Source: a virus. From it: 20,665 bases of DNA. The notes under the pieces were generated by a model that worked only from the letters and a program-made list of their open reading frames with translations, was not told where the DNA came from and did no database searches. Where the stretch lies: IMG/VR virus record IMGVR_UViG_3300035698_023702, positions 1 through 20,665 of that record. One strand, 5' to 3'. How positions within the stretch are numbered: the first letter of the stretch is position 1; every line of letters begins with the position of its first letter. This document shows positions 1 to 7,242 of the stretch, piece by piece. Made by a program: the position numbers and the translations under genes.

Positions 1-507
1 AAAGATAATGTAGAATTACTTTTAAAAATTAATCCTGCTTATGGAATACCAGATTTAAATAAACTCATAGAACAAACAGCTCCAAGAAAAGATAACCTGC
101 CTTTAGTAAACATAGATCTTCAAAATATTCCTTATAATAAACTTGTAAATTTATACAATAAAGGAACAGTATTTGTGAGTCCTACAAGGGCAGAAGCATA
201 CAATTTGCCTTGTATCGAAGCCATGGCTTGTGGATTGCCTGTAATCACTACATCTTTTGGAGGACAAACAGACTACTGTTCTCAAGAGACTGGATGGATT
301 GTGGATGGAGAGTTAACACAGGTAGAACACGAAGTGATGTATGAAGAAGTTAAATGGCTTAATCCTGATATTAAACAGCTTAGAAATGCTCTTAGGGATG
401 CTTATATGAAGCCAGAGAAGGTATTAGAGAAAGGGGATCAGGCTTTAGAAATAGCCCGTAAAAATACATGGGATGCCACCGCTAAGAAGATAGTGGATTT
501 AATTTAA
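1..507 (+). CDS. Glycosyltransferase family 4-like protein, 5'-truncated by window edge
   Basis: The frame is open from base 1 and ends at TAA 505-507 (168 residues visible), so this is the C-terminal, nucleotide-sugar-binding half of a GT-B glycosyltransferase. The visible signature is the EX7E motif of GT4 enzymes, with glutamates flanking AYNLPCI, preceded by VFVSPTRA and followed by AMACGLPVITT and FGGQTDY. The GTG near 175 and later ATGs are internal, because the homologous region continues upstream of them. Known role of the family: transfer of a sugar from an activated donor to an acceptor. In a virus this could modify host surface glycans or virion proteins, which is inference. It ends in a double stop (TAATAG) and is separated from the next gene by 180 bases. 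Whether it belongs to the virus or to a flanking host segment cannot be decided here. Confidence 0.85.
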   Translation, partial: KDNVELLLKINPAYGIPDLNKLIEQTAPRKDNLPLVNIDLQNIPYNKLVNLYNKGTVFVSPTRAEAYNLPCIEAMACGLPVITTSFGGQTDYCSQETGWIVDGELTQVEHEVMYEEVKWLNPDIKQLRNALRDAYMKPEKVLEKGDQALEIARKNTWDATAKKIVDLI

Positions 508-510
508 TAG

Positions 511-624
511 TCATCGTCATTGCAGGGCAGGAGTGTCCGAGTTCATATTCTGCGAAAGCGATAAGAGTGAACAAAGGGTGGTATTTGGTGATGGCAATAG
601 GATATTAATAGACCAATCCACCCT
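511..624 (+). ncRNA. Candidate structured RNA: three successive hairpins in a GC-richer gap
   Basis: No gene is seen between 508 and 687. Bases 511-624 are about 45% G+C by hand count, well above the surrounding AT-rich genes. Three hairpins can be drawn in series: GGGCA 525-529 with UGUCC 534-538 around a GGAG loop; GUUCA 541-545 with UGAAC 568-572, enclosing UUCU/AGAG pairs and a GC-GAAA-GC cap (a GNRA tetraloop at 554-557); and AGGGUGG 575-581 with CCACCCU 618-624, extended by UUGGU 585-589 with ACCAA 612-616. No tRNA cloverleaf or known RNA family was recognised. It could be a small RNA, the 3' UTR of the glycosyltransferase mRNA, or a packaging or attachment element. Strand is assigned from the flanking genes. 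Confidence 0.35.
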
Positions 625-633
625 ACTTAAAAA

Positions 634-662
634 TATATATAAACCACAGCAAACTATTTAAA
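634..662 (+). promoter_or_regulatory. Archaeal promoter P1 (two-part motif)
   Basis: TATATAT begins at 634 and, 17 bases later, the box AAACTATTTAAA occupies 651-662, preceded by C. The TATA-box centre lies about 28 bases before the ATG at 688, so the predicted transcription start falls at or next to the start codon (leaderless mRNA). The same arrangement recurs at 4697, 7851 and 12280. Confidence 0.65.
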
Positions 663-687
663 CTAAAACAAACTAACTATATATATT

Positions 688-939
688 ATGGGTAAACGTG
701 TACAACCTAGAGAAAGAATAATGCAGATAAGCATTGGATTCAATTTTAGACAAATGGAATTTTTTAATAAATATACAGACTTCAAACCAGATAAATTTTG
801 TAGAAAAGTTATTGATGAACAAATTACTCAAATAGATCCCTTATTTTTATCAGAGGAGGAAGGAGAAAAAACAGAATTTGCTCCAACAAGTGTTGGTGAA
901 AGTTTTGTGGTAAACAAAAACAATGAAAAGAAAACTTGA
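688..939 (+). CDS. Ribbon-helix-helix-like putative transcription regulator
   Basis: This 83-aa protein is the first gene after promoter P1. Residues about 11-18 (IMQISIGF) could form the DNA-contacting beta strand, and residues about 20-29 and 34-47 (FKPDKFCRKVIDEQI) the two helices of a ribbon-helix-helix (MetJ/Arc) fold, with an acidic C-terminal tail. Small RHH proteins are common regulators in archaeal viruses. The start is the ATG 26-31 bases after the TATA box; a later ATG at 721 would remove the proposed strand. It overlaps the next gene by 17 bases. A plausible but untested target is the repeated promoter element of this genome. The RHH call rests on pattern only, and a short DNA-binding protein of another fold is possible. 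Confidence 0.5.
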   Translation: MGKRVQPRERIMQISIGFNFRQMEFFNKYTDFKPDKFCRKVIDEQITQIDPLFLSEEEGEKTEFAPTSVGESFVVNKNNEKKT

Positions 940-1240
940 TGAACAAGAAATAGAACTTACAAAGAAAGGCATTAAGAGAATTGAAAATGAAATTAAAGAA
1001 TTGCAAGAACAAGCGGAATTTAATAAATTAACAATAGACTTTCAAAATGCACAAGTGATTTACCAAAATGCTGTAAGACCATTTTTAAGAAAAAAGAAAG
1101 AAGAAGAAGACAAAAAAGTAATGGATACAATCAATGAACAATTAGCAAGAAATTGTGATACTTTGAAAAATTTACAAGACCAAATAGAAAAAGGTGTTGA
1201 AATTAAAAATATTAAACAAATTGAAGAGGTGGAAGAATAA
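923..1240 (+). CDS. Coiled-coil protein of unknown function
   Basis: This is a 105-aa, Lys/Glu-rich protein with no recognised domain. Residues about 5-50 (ELTKKGIKRIENEIKELQEQ and onward) and 55-95 show heptad-like spacing of Leu, Ile and Val between charged residues, so a long alpha-helical coiled coil is expected. There is no signal peptide or membrane segment. It overlaps the RHH-like gene by 17 bases at its start and the Alba gene by one base at its end (TAATG), so translation of the three is probably coupled. It could be a scaffold-like or nucleoid-associated partner of the neighbouring DNA-binding proteins; this is inferred from position only. Confidence 0.75.
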   Translation: MKRKLDEQEIELTKKGIKRIENEIKELQEQAEFNKLTIDFQNAQVIYQNAVRPFLRKKKEEEDKKVMDTINEQLARNCDTLKNLQDQIEKGVEIKNIKQIEEVEE

Positions 1241-1527
1241 TGGAAAAACAGGATAATGTAATTCTTATAGGAAAAAAACCAGTGAGAATTTATGCAGAAG
1301 CAGTTAATGTCCAATTTGATGGGAAAGGCAGTAAGGAAGTAATTTTGAAAGCAAGAGGAACAGCAAATGTTGGCAAAGCAATTAATATATCAGAATTTCT
1401 AAAAAGAAAAAACTTGAAAATAGAAGTTAAAAATATTAGTACTGGAAGTGAAACTTTTAAAGATAAAGAAAAACCTGATAGAGATATTTATGTTTCCACA
1501 ATTGAAATAATACTTACAAAAAATTAA
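1240..1527 (+). CDS. Alba-family DNA/RNA-binding chromatin protein
   Basis: This 95-aa protein matches the Alba pattern closely. It has an N-terminal strand NVILIGKKPV (residues 6-15) carrying the lysine pair that in cellular Alba contacts nucleic acid, then a helix, then VILKARGTANVGKAINISEF (residues 34-53), equivalent to the conserved IKARGRAISKAVD segment, and a C-terminal beta hairpin ending in STIEIILTKN. Alba dimers coat double-stranded DNA or bind RNA in archaea. A virus copy could compact viral DNA, act on host chromatin or regulate transcription; which of these applies is inference. The length is typical of the family. The start is the ATG overlapping the previous stop (TAATG). The residue stretch about 64-82 (STGSETFKDKEKPDRD) replaces the usual arginine-rich hairpin tip and is more acidic than expected. 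Confidence 0.88.
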   Translation: MEKQDNVILIGKKPVRIYAEAVNVQFDGKGSKEVILKARGTANVGKAINISEFLKRKNLKIEVKNISTGSETFKDKEKPDRDIYVSTIEIILTKN

Positions 1528-1528
1528 A

Positions 1529-1942
1529 ATGGAATTAAATGAACCTAAATTGTATAAAGGAGCAATGTTAATGTCAGAACCCCAAATAAATATAAAAGAA
1601 TTGTGGAGAAATTTCATAGAAACTCAATTAAGAAAAGAGATTGAAGCAACTCAAGAAAAACGATTAAAAATAATTTTGAGACCTTATGTATACTTATCTA
1701 AAAAGGGACCTAAAAAATTTAAATTATCTCCAAGGTGTAGTATTTGTAGTAAAATATTTAACACCCCCAAAGCACACAAATATTATGTTTGTTGGCGTTG
1801 TAGACAAACATTAATACGAAAATTAGAAATAGAAAAAAGAAAAAATAAACAAATTTGTGTTGTTGTAAATATAGATGAATTTGTTAACTTAATAGAGGGT
1901 ATGCAAAATAATAATATTAAATTAAATAAAATAGGAGGTTAA
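1529..1942 (+). CDS. Zinc-ribbon protein of unknown function
   Basis: This 137-aa basic protein has a CxxC-x14-CxxC zinc ribbon at C70, C73, C88 and C91 (CSIC and CWRC), flanked by Lys/Arg-rich stretches, which fits nucleic-acid binding. The N-terminal third is helical and charged. Two starts are possible: the ATG at 1529, one base after the Alba stop, or the ATG at 1571 (MSEPQINIKEL), which has an AAAGGAG site eight bases upstream at 1556-1562. The second would give 123 aa without affecting the zinc ribbon. It sits between Alba and the packaging genes, in the early-looking, DNA-binding part of the P1 operon. Confidence 0.7.
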   Translation: MELNEPKLYKGAMLMSEPQINIKELWRNFIETQLRKEIEATQEKRLKIILRPYVYLSKKGPKKFKLSPRCSICSKIFNTPKAHKYYVCWRCRQTLIRKLEIEKRKNKQICVVVNIDEFVNLIEGMQNNNIKLNKIGG

Positions 1943-1944
1943 AT

Positions 1945-2547
1945 ATGGCACAAGATTTTTTTAGAAAACCTACTGAGGATGAGAAAAGAGATTTTACAGA
2001 TGTAGGACCCATGAGACAAAGGACAGCAAAAGAAATATTTTTGGCAGAACTTGGAAAAAAGAGACTTGAAGCAGGCAAAAAGAAATTACCATTTTTCAAG
2101 AAAGCTGCTATGGATGATTTTGATGAATATTACAGAGAACAAGCTAAGATATCTATGAGAACACATGGTTATGTGGATGCAACAGACATTAAAAAAATAG
2201 AGATAGATTGGGATAAATATAGCTCACCAAATAATATAGAATTTATTGAACAAGCAGAAGTTAGAGATGCACATGTAAGCAAGAAGCACCCATTTGATGT
2301 GTTTGTTAAAACATTTAGATATAAGTATATAGGTTATGGAGAAGAAGGATCATATAATATTTCAGTTATGGAAGAAGAAGTATATGCAGTCAAGAGAGCA
2401 AGAGCAAAATATGAAAACAAACCTGAATTAGAAGATGTATCCTTAACAGAAAAACAAAGTTTTAAGTATGGAAATAAGGAAAAAGTAGAAGTTAATTTAA
2501 GTGAAGACAATCCAATCCCAGTTAAAACCAGAAAAACTAAAAAGTAA
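1945..2547 (+). CDS. Hypothetical protein, 200 aa
   Basis: No family was recognised. The protein is strongly charged. Residues 1-55 are Lys-rich (AKEIFLAELGKKRLEAGKKK), the middle is mixed alpha/beta with several aromatic residues (YREQAKISMRTHGY, FVKTFRYKYIGYGEEGSY), and the C-terminus is a basic tail (KTRKTKK). No signal peptide or membrane segment is visible. The start is well supported: AGGAGGT at 1933-1939, five bases before the ATG. It is followed by a 21-base gap and a small zinc-ribbon ORF, then the terminase genes. It could be a virion DNA-associated or regulatory protein, but there is no direct evidence for either. Confidence 0.75.
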   Translation: MAQDFFRKPTEDEKRDFTDVGPMRQRTAKEIFLAELGKKRLEAGKKKLPFFKKAAMDDFDEYYREQAKISMRTHGYVDATDIKKIEIDWDKYSSPNNIEFIEQAEVRDAHVSKKHPFDVFVKTFRYKYIGYGEEGSYNISVMEEEVYAVKRARAKYENKPELEDVSLTEKQSFKYGNKEKVEVNLSEDNPIPVKTRKTKK

Positions 2548-2568
2548 GACACCTTGGTTTACTTTAAA

Positions 2569-2730
2569 ATGGTAACATACAAAAGAATTTGTAAGGTACA
2601 CAAAGTTGTTTATGAGGGAAAACTAATGCCTTGCGAAACAAGATTAAATCAGAAAGGAGAAGAGTTTTGTCCAAAATGTAAAGAAGAAGGAACAAATTAT
2701 GGATTTAAAACTGCCATTTTTACAGAATGA
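2569..2730 (+). CDS. Small zinc-finger protein, 53 aa
   Basis: The ORF runs from ATG 2569 to TGA 2728-2730. Four cysteines are present, C8, C22, C34 and C37, the last two as CPKC, with H11 nearby. This resembles a rubredoxin-knuckle type zinc ribbon. It shares the ATGA overlap with the next small ORF, which argues that both are translated. The start context TAAAATGG is the same as at many other starts here, although this TAA is not the preceding gene's stop. Function unknown. Confidence 0.6.
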   Translation: MVTYKRICKVHKVVYEGKLMPCETRLNQKGEEFCPKCKEEGTNYGFKTAIFTE

Positions 2731-2855
2731 AAAAACAAACACATAAGAAGTTAAAGAAACCAAAGAGGACAACAGGAAAAAATAAAGGTAAATATACTTT
2801 GGGGGGTCTTATAGGAAAGATTGCAATTAGGAAATCAACATCTAAAAGAAAATGA
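2727..2855 (+). CDS. Small basic peptide, 42 aa
   Basis: The ORF begins at the ATG overlapping the previous stop (ATGA, 2727-2730) and ends in TGA 2853-2855, which overlaps the ATG of the terminase small subunit in the same way. About 17 of 42 residues are Lys or Arg, with a short hydrophobic middle (YTLGGLIGKIAI). The tight overlaps on both sides are the main evidence that it is translated, possibly mainly to couple translation into the terminase genes. It could also bind nucleic acid because of its charge. No family recognised. Confidence 0.5.
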   Translation: MKKQTHKKLKKPKRTTGKNKGKYTLGGLIGKIAIRKSTSKRK

Positions 2856-3286
2856 AGAAATATGAAAGTTTAAAAAAACAGAAGCAAGCAATGAAGCTTT
2901 ACTTAGAAGGTATGGCTAAAAAAGCAATAGCAAAAGAACTAAATGTTCATTTTACAACAATTTATACATGGCATAAACAGTTTAACTGGGAAGAAAAACT
3001 TGAAGAGATAAGTCAAAAAGTAGATAAGAAGATTATAGAAAGTGTAGAAGAAATGAAAGAAAAACATATTGAGATAATTAATGCAACTATTGTTAAATAT
3101 GCAGATAAATTAAAAGATCCTAATTTTAAAGTAAGTGCAAGCGAAGTAGCGAGAATGTTACAGCATGAATTAGAGTTGAGAGTTCCAAAGACAATAGCTC
3201 AATATAACTTTATGAAGAAAGAAACAAATGTCAATTTGAACTTTCCTGAATTATTGAGGGCTATTAGAAATGGAACGGGAATATAA
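2852..3286 (+). CDS. terS: Terminase small subunit
   Basis: This 144-aa protein has an N-terminal helix-turn-helix at residues about 12-45 (KQAMKLYLEGMAKKAIAKEL followed by NVHFTTIYTWHKQ), then a long helical region likely to form the oligomerisation core, and a short C-terminal tail. An N-terminal HTH plus helical core, directly upstream of a large terminase gene, is the usual arrangement of TerS, which recognises viral DNA and regulates the TerL motor. It overlaps terL by 17 bases, so the two are probably translationally coupled. Without the terL neighbour the protein would only be called an HTH protein. Confidence 0.75.
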   Translation: MKKYESLKKQKQAMKLYLEGMAKKAIAKELNVHFTTIYTWHKQFNWEEKLEEISQKVDKKIIESVEEMKEKHIEIINATIVKYADKLKDPNFKVSASEVARMLQHELELRVPKTIAQYNFMKKETNVNLNFPELLRAIRNGTGI

Positions 3287-4676
3287 AGAATTTCAAGAGT
3301 ATATTGAGAAATCTAAAAAATCATTTCCTTATTTTATTACACATATTTTTCCTCTTTCTTTTAAGAAATCTCAAATTGTTAAGGCACCTCATATAGCTAA
3401 GTGGGCAGAAAGGGTTGAGAAAAATCCAAGAACAGCGACACTATCTGCAAGAAAACATCTGAAATCCACAACCATTTATGCTTTTGTTATGTGGATGATT
3501 TTTAAAATGGAGCCAGGAGATAATTTAACTTGGCTTTATATGAGTTATAATCAAAAGATGAGTATTTATCATACTATCAACATTAAACAATATATTCAAT
3601 CCAATCCCTGTTTTATTAATCTTAAAGATTTAACTCAAGGAAATTCTGTTTTAGATTATACTTGGGAAGATAATTCAAGATTTAGATGTATGCCTTCAGG
3701 AATATTGACTTTTAATAGAGGATGGCATGGAGATGGAGTAATCTGTGATGATATACTTGCAGATCCTACAAATGAATTAAACTTTGGAATTATAGATAAG
3801 ATAAATAGAACTTTTAGAGAACAAGTTATGAGTTTACCAAAAGAAGGAGGACAAATTCACCTTGTGGGAACAGCTCAACATCAAACTGATTTGTTTTTTA
3901 AATTAAGAAATAATCCTTCTTGGGATTGGGCAGAATACAAAGCAATTTTAAATGAGGGAGATAAAACAACTCTCTGGCCTGAATTATTTAGTTATGAAAG
4001 ATTAAATCAAATTAGAAATGAAGAATTGGGAGAGAAAGCATTTAAAAAAGAATATATGTGTTCTCCTGTATGGACTGAAGAGGCTTATTTTCAAAGAGAA
4101 GAACTTATGAAAACAGTTAATTCAACTCTTGAAGAAAGAAAGCAGCCTGCGAGGGAATACAAAGATAGACGAATGATGATTGTGGCTGGATTAGATATAG
4201 GGAAAAAATCACATCCTTCTCATTTTACTATCTTCGAATTAAATAAAGGACATTATATTCAGATTTATGAAAAGTTTATGGATGGTTGGGATTACTCAAA
4301 ACAAGTTGATTTCATAAATTCTCTTATTGAATTTCATTGGATTGATAGGATAAACTATGACGATACAAGAGCAGAATTAGAAGGTTTTAGAGAACGAAGA
4401 TTAATAGATCCAAGTATATGGAAGCCAGTGGTTTTTAAGGTAAAATCTAAATTTGATATGGCAAGTAATTTCAGCAGGTTAGTAAATAATAAGGAAGGAG
4501 ATGAATATAAACCTAAAATAACTCTCTTAAACAGACAAAGAATGATTGATAGTGTGCTTTCTGTAAGCAATGCTTTACAAGCAGTAGAAAGTGAAATAGG
4601 TCATGGAGATGCATTTTGGAGCATAGCATTGGCTGTATACAAAGAAAGTGGGAAATTTGGATACATTTCTGTTTGA
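3270..4676 (+). CDS. terL: Terminase large subunit (packaging ATPase-nuclease)
   Basis: This 468-aa protein has both TerL domains. ATPase: a divergent Walker A, SARKHLKST at 59-67, Walker B VICDD at 157-161, and a coupling motif GTAQH at 200-204. RNase H-like nuclease: acidic residues D309 in GLDIG, D364/D365 in NYDDTR and D447 in GHGD. TerL docks on the portal, pumps DNA into the prohead and cuts the concatemer. The length is at the usual size for the family. The Walker A lysine is within a form lacking the classical GxxGxGKS, as in many TerL proteins. It follows terS with a 17-base overlap and ends the P1 operon. Confidence 0.92.
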   Translation: MEREYKEFQEYIEKSKKSFPYFITHIFPLSFKKSQIVKAPHIAKWAERVEKNPRTATLSARKHLKSTTIYAFVMWMIFKMEPGDNLTWLYMSYNQKMSIYHTINIKQYIQSNPCFINLKDLTQGNSVLDYTWEDNSRFRCMPSGILTFNRGWHGDGVICDDILADPTNELNFGIIDKINRTFREQVMSLPKEGGQIHLVGTAQHQTDLFFKLRNNPSWDWAEYKAILNEGDKTTLWPELFSYERLNQIRNEELGEKAFKKEYMCSPVWTEEAYFQREELMKTVNSTLEERKQPAREYKDRRMMIVAGLDIGKKSHPSHFTIFELNKGHYIQIYEKFMDGWDYSKQVDFINSLIEFHWIDRINYDDTRAELEGFRERRLIDPSIWKPVVFKVKSKFDMASNFSRLVNNKEGDEYKPKITLLNRQRMIDSVLSVSNALQAVESEIGHGDAFWSIALAVYKESGKFGYISV

Positions 4677-4696
4677 ATAAAGTTTGGCAAAGGTAA

Positions 4697-4725
4697 TATA
4701 TATTAACTAACCCAATATATTTAAA
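4697..4725 (+). promoter_or_regulatory. Archaeal promoter P2 (two-part motif)
   Basis: TATATATT starts at 4697 and the box AATATATTTAAA at 4714-4725, preceded by CCC. The TATA centre is about 26 bases before the ATG at 4747, so the mRNA is probably leaderless. The box is identical over CCAATATATTTAAA to promoter P3. It lies in the 70-base gap after terL and drives the portal operon. Confidence 0.65.
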
Positions 4726-4746
4726 TCAAATATACCTAATTTAGGC

Positions 4747-4968
4747 ATGTCAGGGATTAATAATTGTGGATTAGACATCACAGAAGCACAGTTTATAAAA
4801 CTGAGTTCTAAAGATAGAGATATAATGATGTTTAGAAATGTAGTCCATATAAGAAAACAATTCAAAGATTATAATTTTCATAAGAAAGTTCAGTATGTTT
4901 GGTTAAGTGTATTAACAGTTATTACTGCAACATTCTTTGGAATTAAAACTTGGGTTTTTGGAGGTTAA
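4747..4968 (+). CDS. Small single-span membrane protein, holin-like candidate
   Basis: This 73-aa protein has a charged cytosolic part (residues 1-47) and one C-terminal membrane segment at about 49-66 (QYVWLSVLTVITATFFGIK), ending in WVFGG. The layout resembles small XhlA-type phage membrane proteins, and genes of this kind are often lysis or membrane-association factors. That is inference, and no specific family motif was seen. It is the first gene after P2 and directly precedes the portal gene, an unusual place for a holin. The start is the ATG at the predicted transcription start. Confidence 0.65.
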   Translation: MSGINNCGLDITEAQFIKLSSKDRDIMMFRNVVHIRKQFKDYNFHKKVQYVWLSVLTVITATFFGIKTWVFGG

Positions 4969-5001
4969 AAAATTTAGAAATCTTTTTTACAGGAGGTTAA
5001 A

Positions 5002-6951
5002 ATGGCTAAACAAAAATACAAATACGACGAGAAAGGTAAGGAGATTAGCAAGAAAGTTATAAAGGGATATATTTCTGCAAAACCTGAAGATAGACTTCCG
5101 ATCAAAGAACAATTTATTGGGGAAGTAGTTGATATCCCTATTAGATTTCCTAAAGATTTAGGAACAGAACATCCATTTAATTTTGAAGATATGGAAAAAT
5201 CTTACAAATCAGTGGGGCTTGTTTCTGGAGGTATTAATAAAATAACAGATTCTGTGGTTGGTGATTTTACAATCAAAGCAAAGAATGAAAAAGTTAGATT
5301 AACTATTAACAGTTTTATTAAGAACACAGAATTTGCGACAGTTCTTAGAGAGTGGATTAGAGAAGGATTTCTAAAAGGAAATGGATTTATGGAATTAGAT
5401 TTAAAAAAGCAAAAAATAAGAGTTCTAAATGCAAATCACATGTATGTTAAAAGAACCAGAAAGGGAGTTGTTAAGGAATATAATCAATGGATTGGTGGTT
5501 ATGATGGATATAGAAGAACAAACCTAACTAAATTTACTCCTTTTAGACCAAATCAAATTGCTCATTTAAGAATTAATAAAATTTCTGGAGAAGCTTATGG
5601 AATAGGAATTGTCTGGCCTAATGAAAGAGTTATTGAAAATATTGTTATTAATGATGAAGATAAACATAAATTAATAAGTAAAAAAGCAGGAGCTCCAATT
5701 CATGTAAAAGTAGGTGTATCAGGAGAATCAGCAAAAAAAGAAGATATAGATGATTTCAAAGAAAACTTACAATATATGACTAACAGAACAGAGTGGGTTA
5801 CTGATGGAAATGTAGAAATGAATGTATTGGACTTTGGAGAGATAGGAAAGAACCTTACAGACATACAAAATTCTGATATGGAAAAATTGGCTTTTGGAAT
5901 GGAAATCCCTATTGTTTTGTGGGGAGCAGGAAATATCCCAGAAGGGTTAGCAAAAGTTCATTTAGAATTTTTACAAAGAAAAATAAGATCTATTCAAGAA
6001 GAGATTGAAAGCATTATAGAAGAGAAAATCTTTAAACCATTATTAATTAGTCAAGACCTTGCTGGTGATGTAGAATTTATATGGAATTTACCAGGGGAAG
6101 AAGAAATAAATCAAAGGCTTGAAAGATTAAATAAATTAGTTGAGAACTTTAATGTATCAGAACCACTTAGAAAGATGGCAGAATTAGAAATCGCAAGATT
6201 ATTGAATTTTGAAGATGCCCCTAAGTATTTAGCAAAACCAGAAAAAGAACCTAAAGAGCCAGAGAAAGAAGAAGCAACTAAAAAAGCAGAAAGAAAAGAA
6301 GAGGAAGAAATACCTCAACCTGAAATGCCTGGAGAGAAACCAGCAGCAGAAGAGAAATTAAATTTAAAACTTAAAGCAGAAGAATTAGAAATTAAAAGAG
6401 CAGAAAGTGGTGAGATGTCAATTAGAGAGTATGTGAATCTTAAAGAAGTGGCTGGTTTTAATTATTCAGATTATCTTGTAAATACATTAAGTAGAGTAAG
6501 AATTGATAATTTTGAAACTCTTAGTGCAATAACTGAAGCTGATTTTCTTATGGGAAAATTATCAAAAGTAGAAATAGAAAAATTGAGAGTTGTTCTTAAA
6601 GAAGGATTTAGAAGAAATTACACAATTAAAGGAATAGAAAAAGAAATAAAACAATCAATAGATTTAAGGGATGTAACTAAAGAAGGAAAAATAATTACAG
6701 AAGCAGGAAGGAGACCTAATATGATAGCTAGAACAGAAACAGTGAGATTAGCGAATATGGGATTAGTTGATACTTACAAAGAACATGGAATTAAAAAAGT
6801 AAGATGGTTAGCAGCAGTTTCAGATAGAACTTGTGATATTTGTATGGGATTAAATGGCAAAGTGTTTGAAATTCAAGAATTAAATGTAGGAGTAAATCAA
6901 CCTCCAGCACATATTAATTGTAGGTGCAGTTTACTTTCTGTGGAAGAATAA
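5002..6951 (+). CDS. Portal protein fused to MuF-like minor head protein
   Basis: This 649-aa protein has two parts. Residues about 30-400 read as a portal protein (dodecameric head vertex ring and DNA channel), with a central YGIGIVWPNERVIENIVIND segment and FGMEIPIVLWGAGN near 298-311. A Lys/Glu/Pro-rich linker follows at 410-460. The C-terminus, about 480-649, is a Mu protein F-like head morphogenesis domain with IARTETVRLANMG at 576-587, RTCDIC (C611, C614) and PPAHINCRC (H637, C640, C642), likely a zinc-binding cluster. MuF proteins are usually separate genes next to the portal. The start is set by AGGAGGT at 4991-4997, four bases before the ATG. The frame is intact and uniformly coding, so the fusion is unlikely to be an error. 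Confidence 0.87.
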   Translation: MAKQKYKYDEKGKEISKKVIKGYISAKPEDRLPIKEQFIGEVVDIPIRFPKDLGTEHPFNFEDMEKSYKSVGLVSGGINKITDSVVGDFTIKAKNEKVRLTINSFIKNTEFATVLREWIREGFLKGNGFMELDLKKQKIRVLNANHMYVKRTRKGVVKEYNQWIGGYDGYRRTNLTKFTPFRPNQIAHLRINKISGEAYGIGIVWPNERVIENIVINDEDKHKLISKKAGAPIHVKVGVSGESAKKEDIDDFKENLQYMTNRTEWVTDGNVEMNVLDFGEIGKNLTDIQNSDMEKLAFGMEIPIVLWGAGNIPEGLAKVHLEFLQRKIRSIQEEIESIIEEKIFKPLLISQDLAGDVEFIWNLPGEEEINQRLERLNKLVENFNVSEPLRKMAELEIARLLNFEDAPKYLAKPEKEPKEPEKEEATKKAERKEEEEIPQPEMPGEKPAAEEKLNLKLKAEELEIKRAESGEMSIREYVNLKEVAGFNYSDYLVNTLSRVRIDNFETLSAITEADFLMGKLSKVEIEKLRVVLKEGFRRNYTIKGIEKEIKQSIDLRDVTKEGKIITEAGRRPNMIARTETVRLANMGLVDTYKEHGIKKVRWLAAVSDRTCDICMGLNGKVFEIQELNVGVNQPPAHINCRCSLLSVEE

Positions 6952-6952
6952 A

Positions 6953-7114
6953 ATGCAAATAATGAATAAACCCAAATGTCACAATTTTGAAAAGTGTGGG
7001 AATGAAGCAATGAGTTTAGTAAATCGTATGTGGTTATGTGGCCCTTGTGTTGTTAAACTTCAAGAAAAAGTCAATAAATTAAAAGAAAAATTATTATTGG
7101 AGGAAGAATGGTAA
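6953..7114 (+). CDS. Small zinc-finger protein, 53 aa
   Basis: The ATG is one base after the portal stop (TAAAATG), and the ORF ends at TAA 7112-7114. Cysteines at C9, C15, C29 and C32 (CGPC) could bind one zinc; a Lys/Leu/Glu-rich helix follows (VVKLQEKVNKLKEKLLLEEE). A second ATG three codons in is possible. It overlaps the next ORF by seven bases. Its cysteine pattern differs from the small zinc protein at 2569. No family recognised. Confidence 0.55.
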   Translation: MQIMNKPKCHNFEKCGNEAMSLVNRMWLCGPCVVKLQEKVNKLKEKLLLEEEW

Positions 7115-7242
7115 TAAGAGAAAGAGAAATAAAGCAGTTTTTATTAGAAATGGAAGAATTAAAAAAAATAGAAGAAAAAGAAGAAAATAAAATTAATCCA
7201 ATATTATTTATGTTATGGAGGTTATACAGAAAAAATGTCTAA
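7108..7242 (+). CDS. Short helical protein, 44 aa
   Basis: The ATG at 7108 overlaps the previous gene (ATGGTAA), and a GGAGGA sequence sits at 7099-7104, three bases upstream. The ORF ends at TAA 7240-7242, overlapping the following gene by eight bases. The sequence is Glu/Lys-rich and predicted helical, ending in a hydrophobic patch (PILFMLWRLY). The overlaps on both sides support translation; the function is unknown. Confidence 0.45.
   Translation: MVIREREIKQFLLEMEELKKIEEKEENKINPILFMLWRLYRKNV

Noticed and set aside
521-600. Possible tRNA or tRNA remnant (attachment site) in the GC-richer gap.
   Set aside because: No cloverleaf, no recognisable T-arm and no acceptor pairing could be drawn; kept only as an unassigned structured RNA candidate.
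824-1617. Minus-strand frames opposite the RHH, coiled-coil and Alba genes.
   Set aside because: Low-complexity Phe/Ile-rich shadows of Lys/Glu-rich + strand genes, without promoter or ribosome site.
4982-4988. Short T tract before the portal gene as a terminator.
   Set aside because: Only six T in a row, directly followed by the portal ribosome site with no new promoter, so termination there is unlikely to be efficient.
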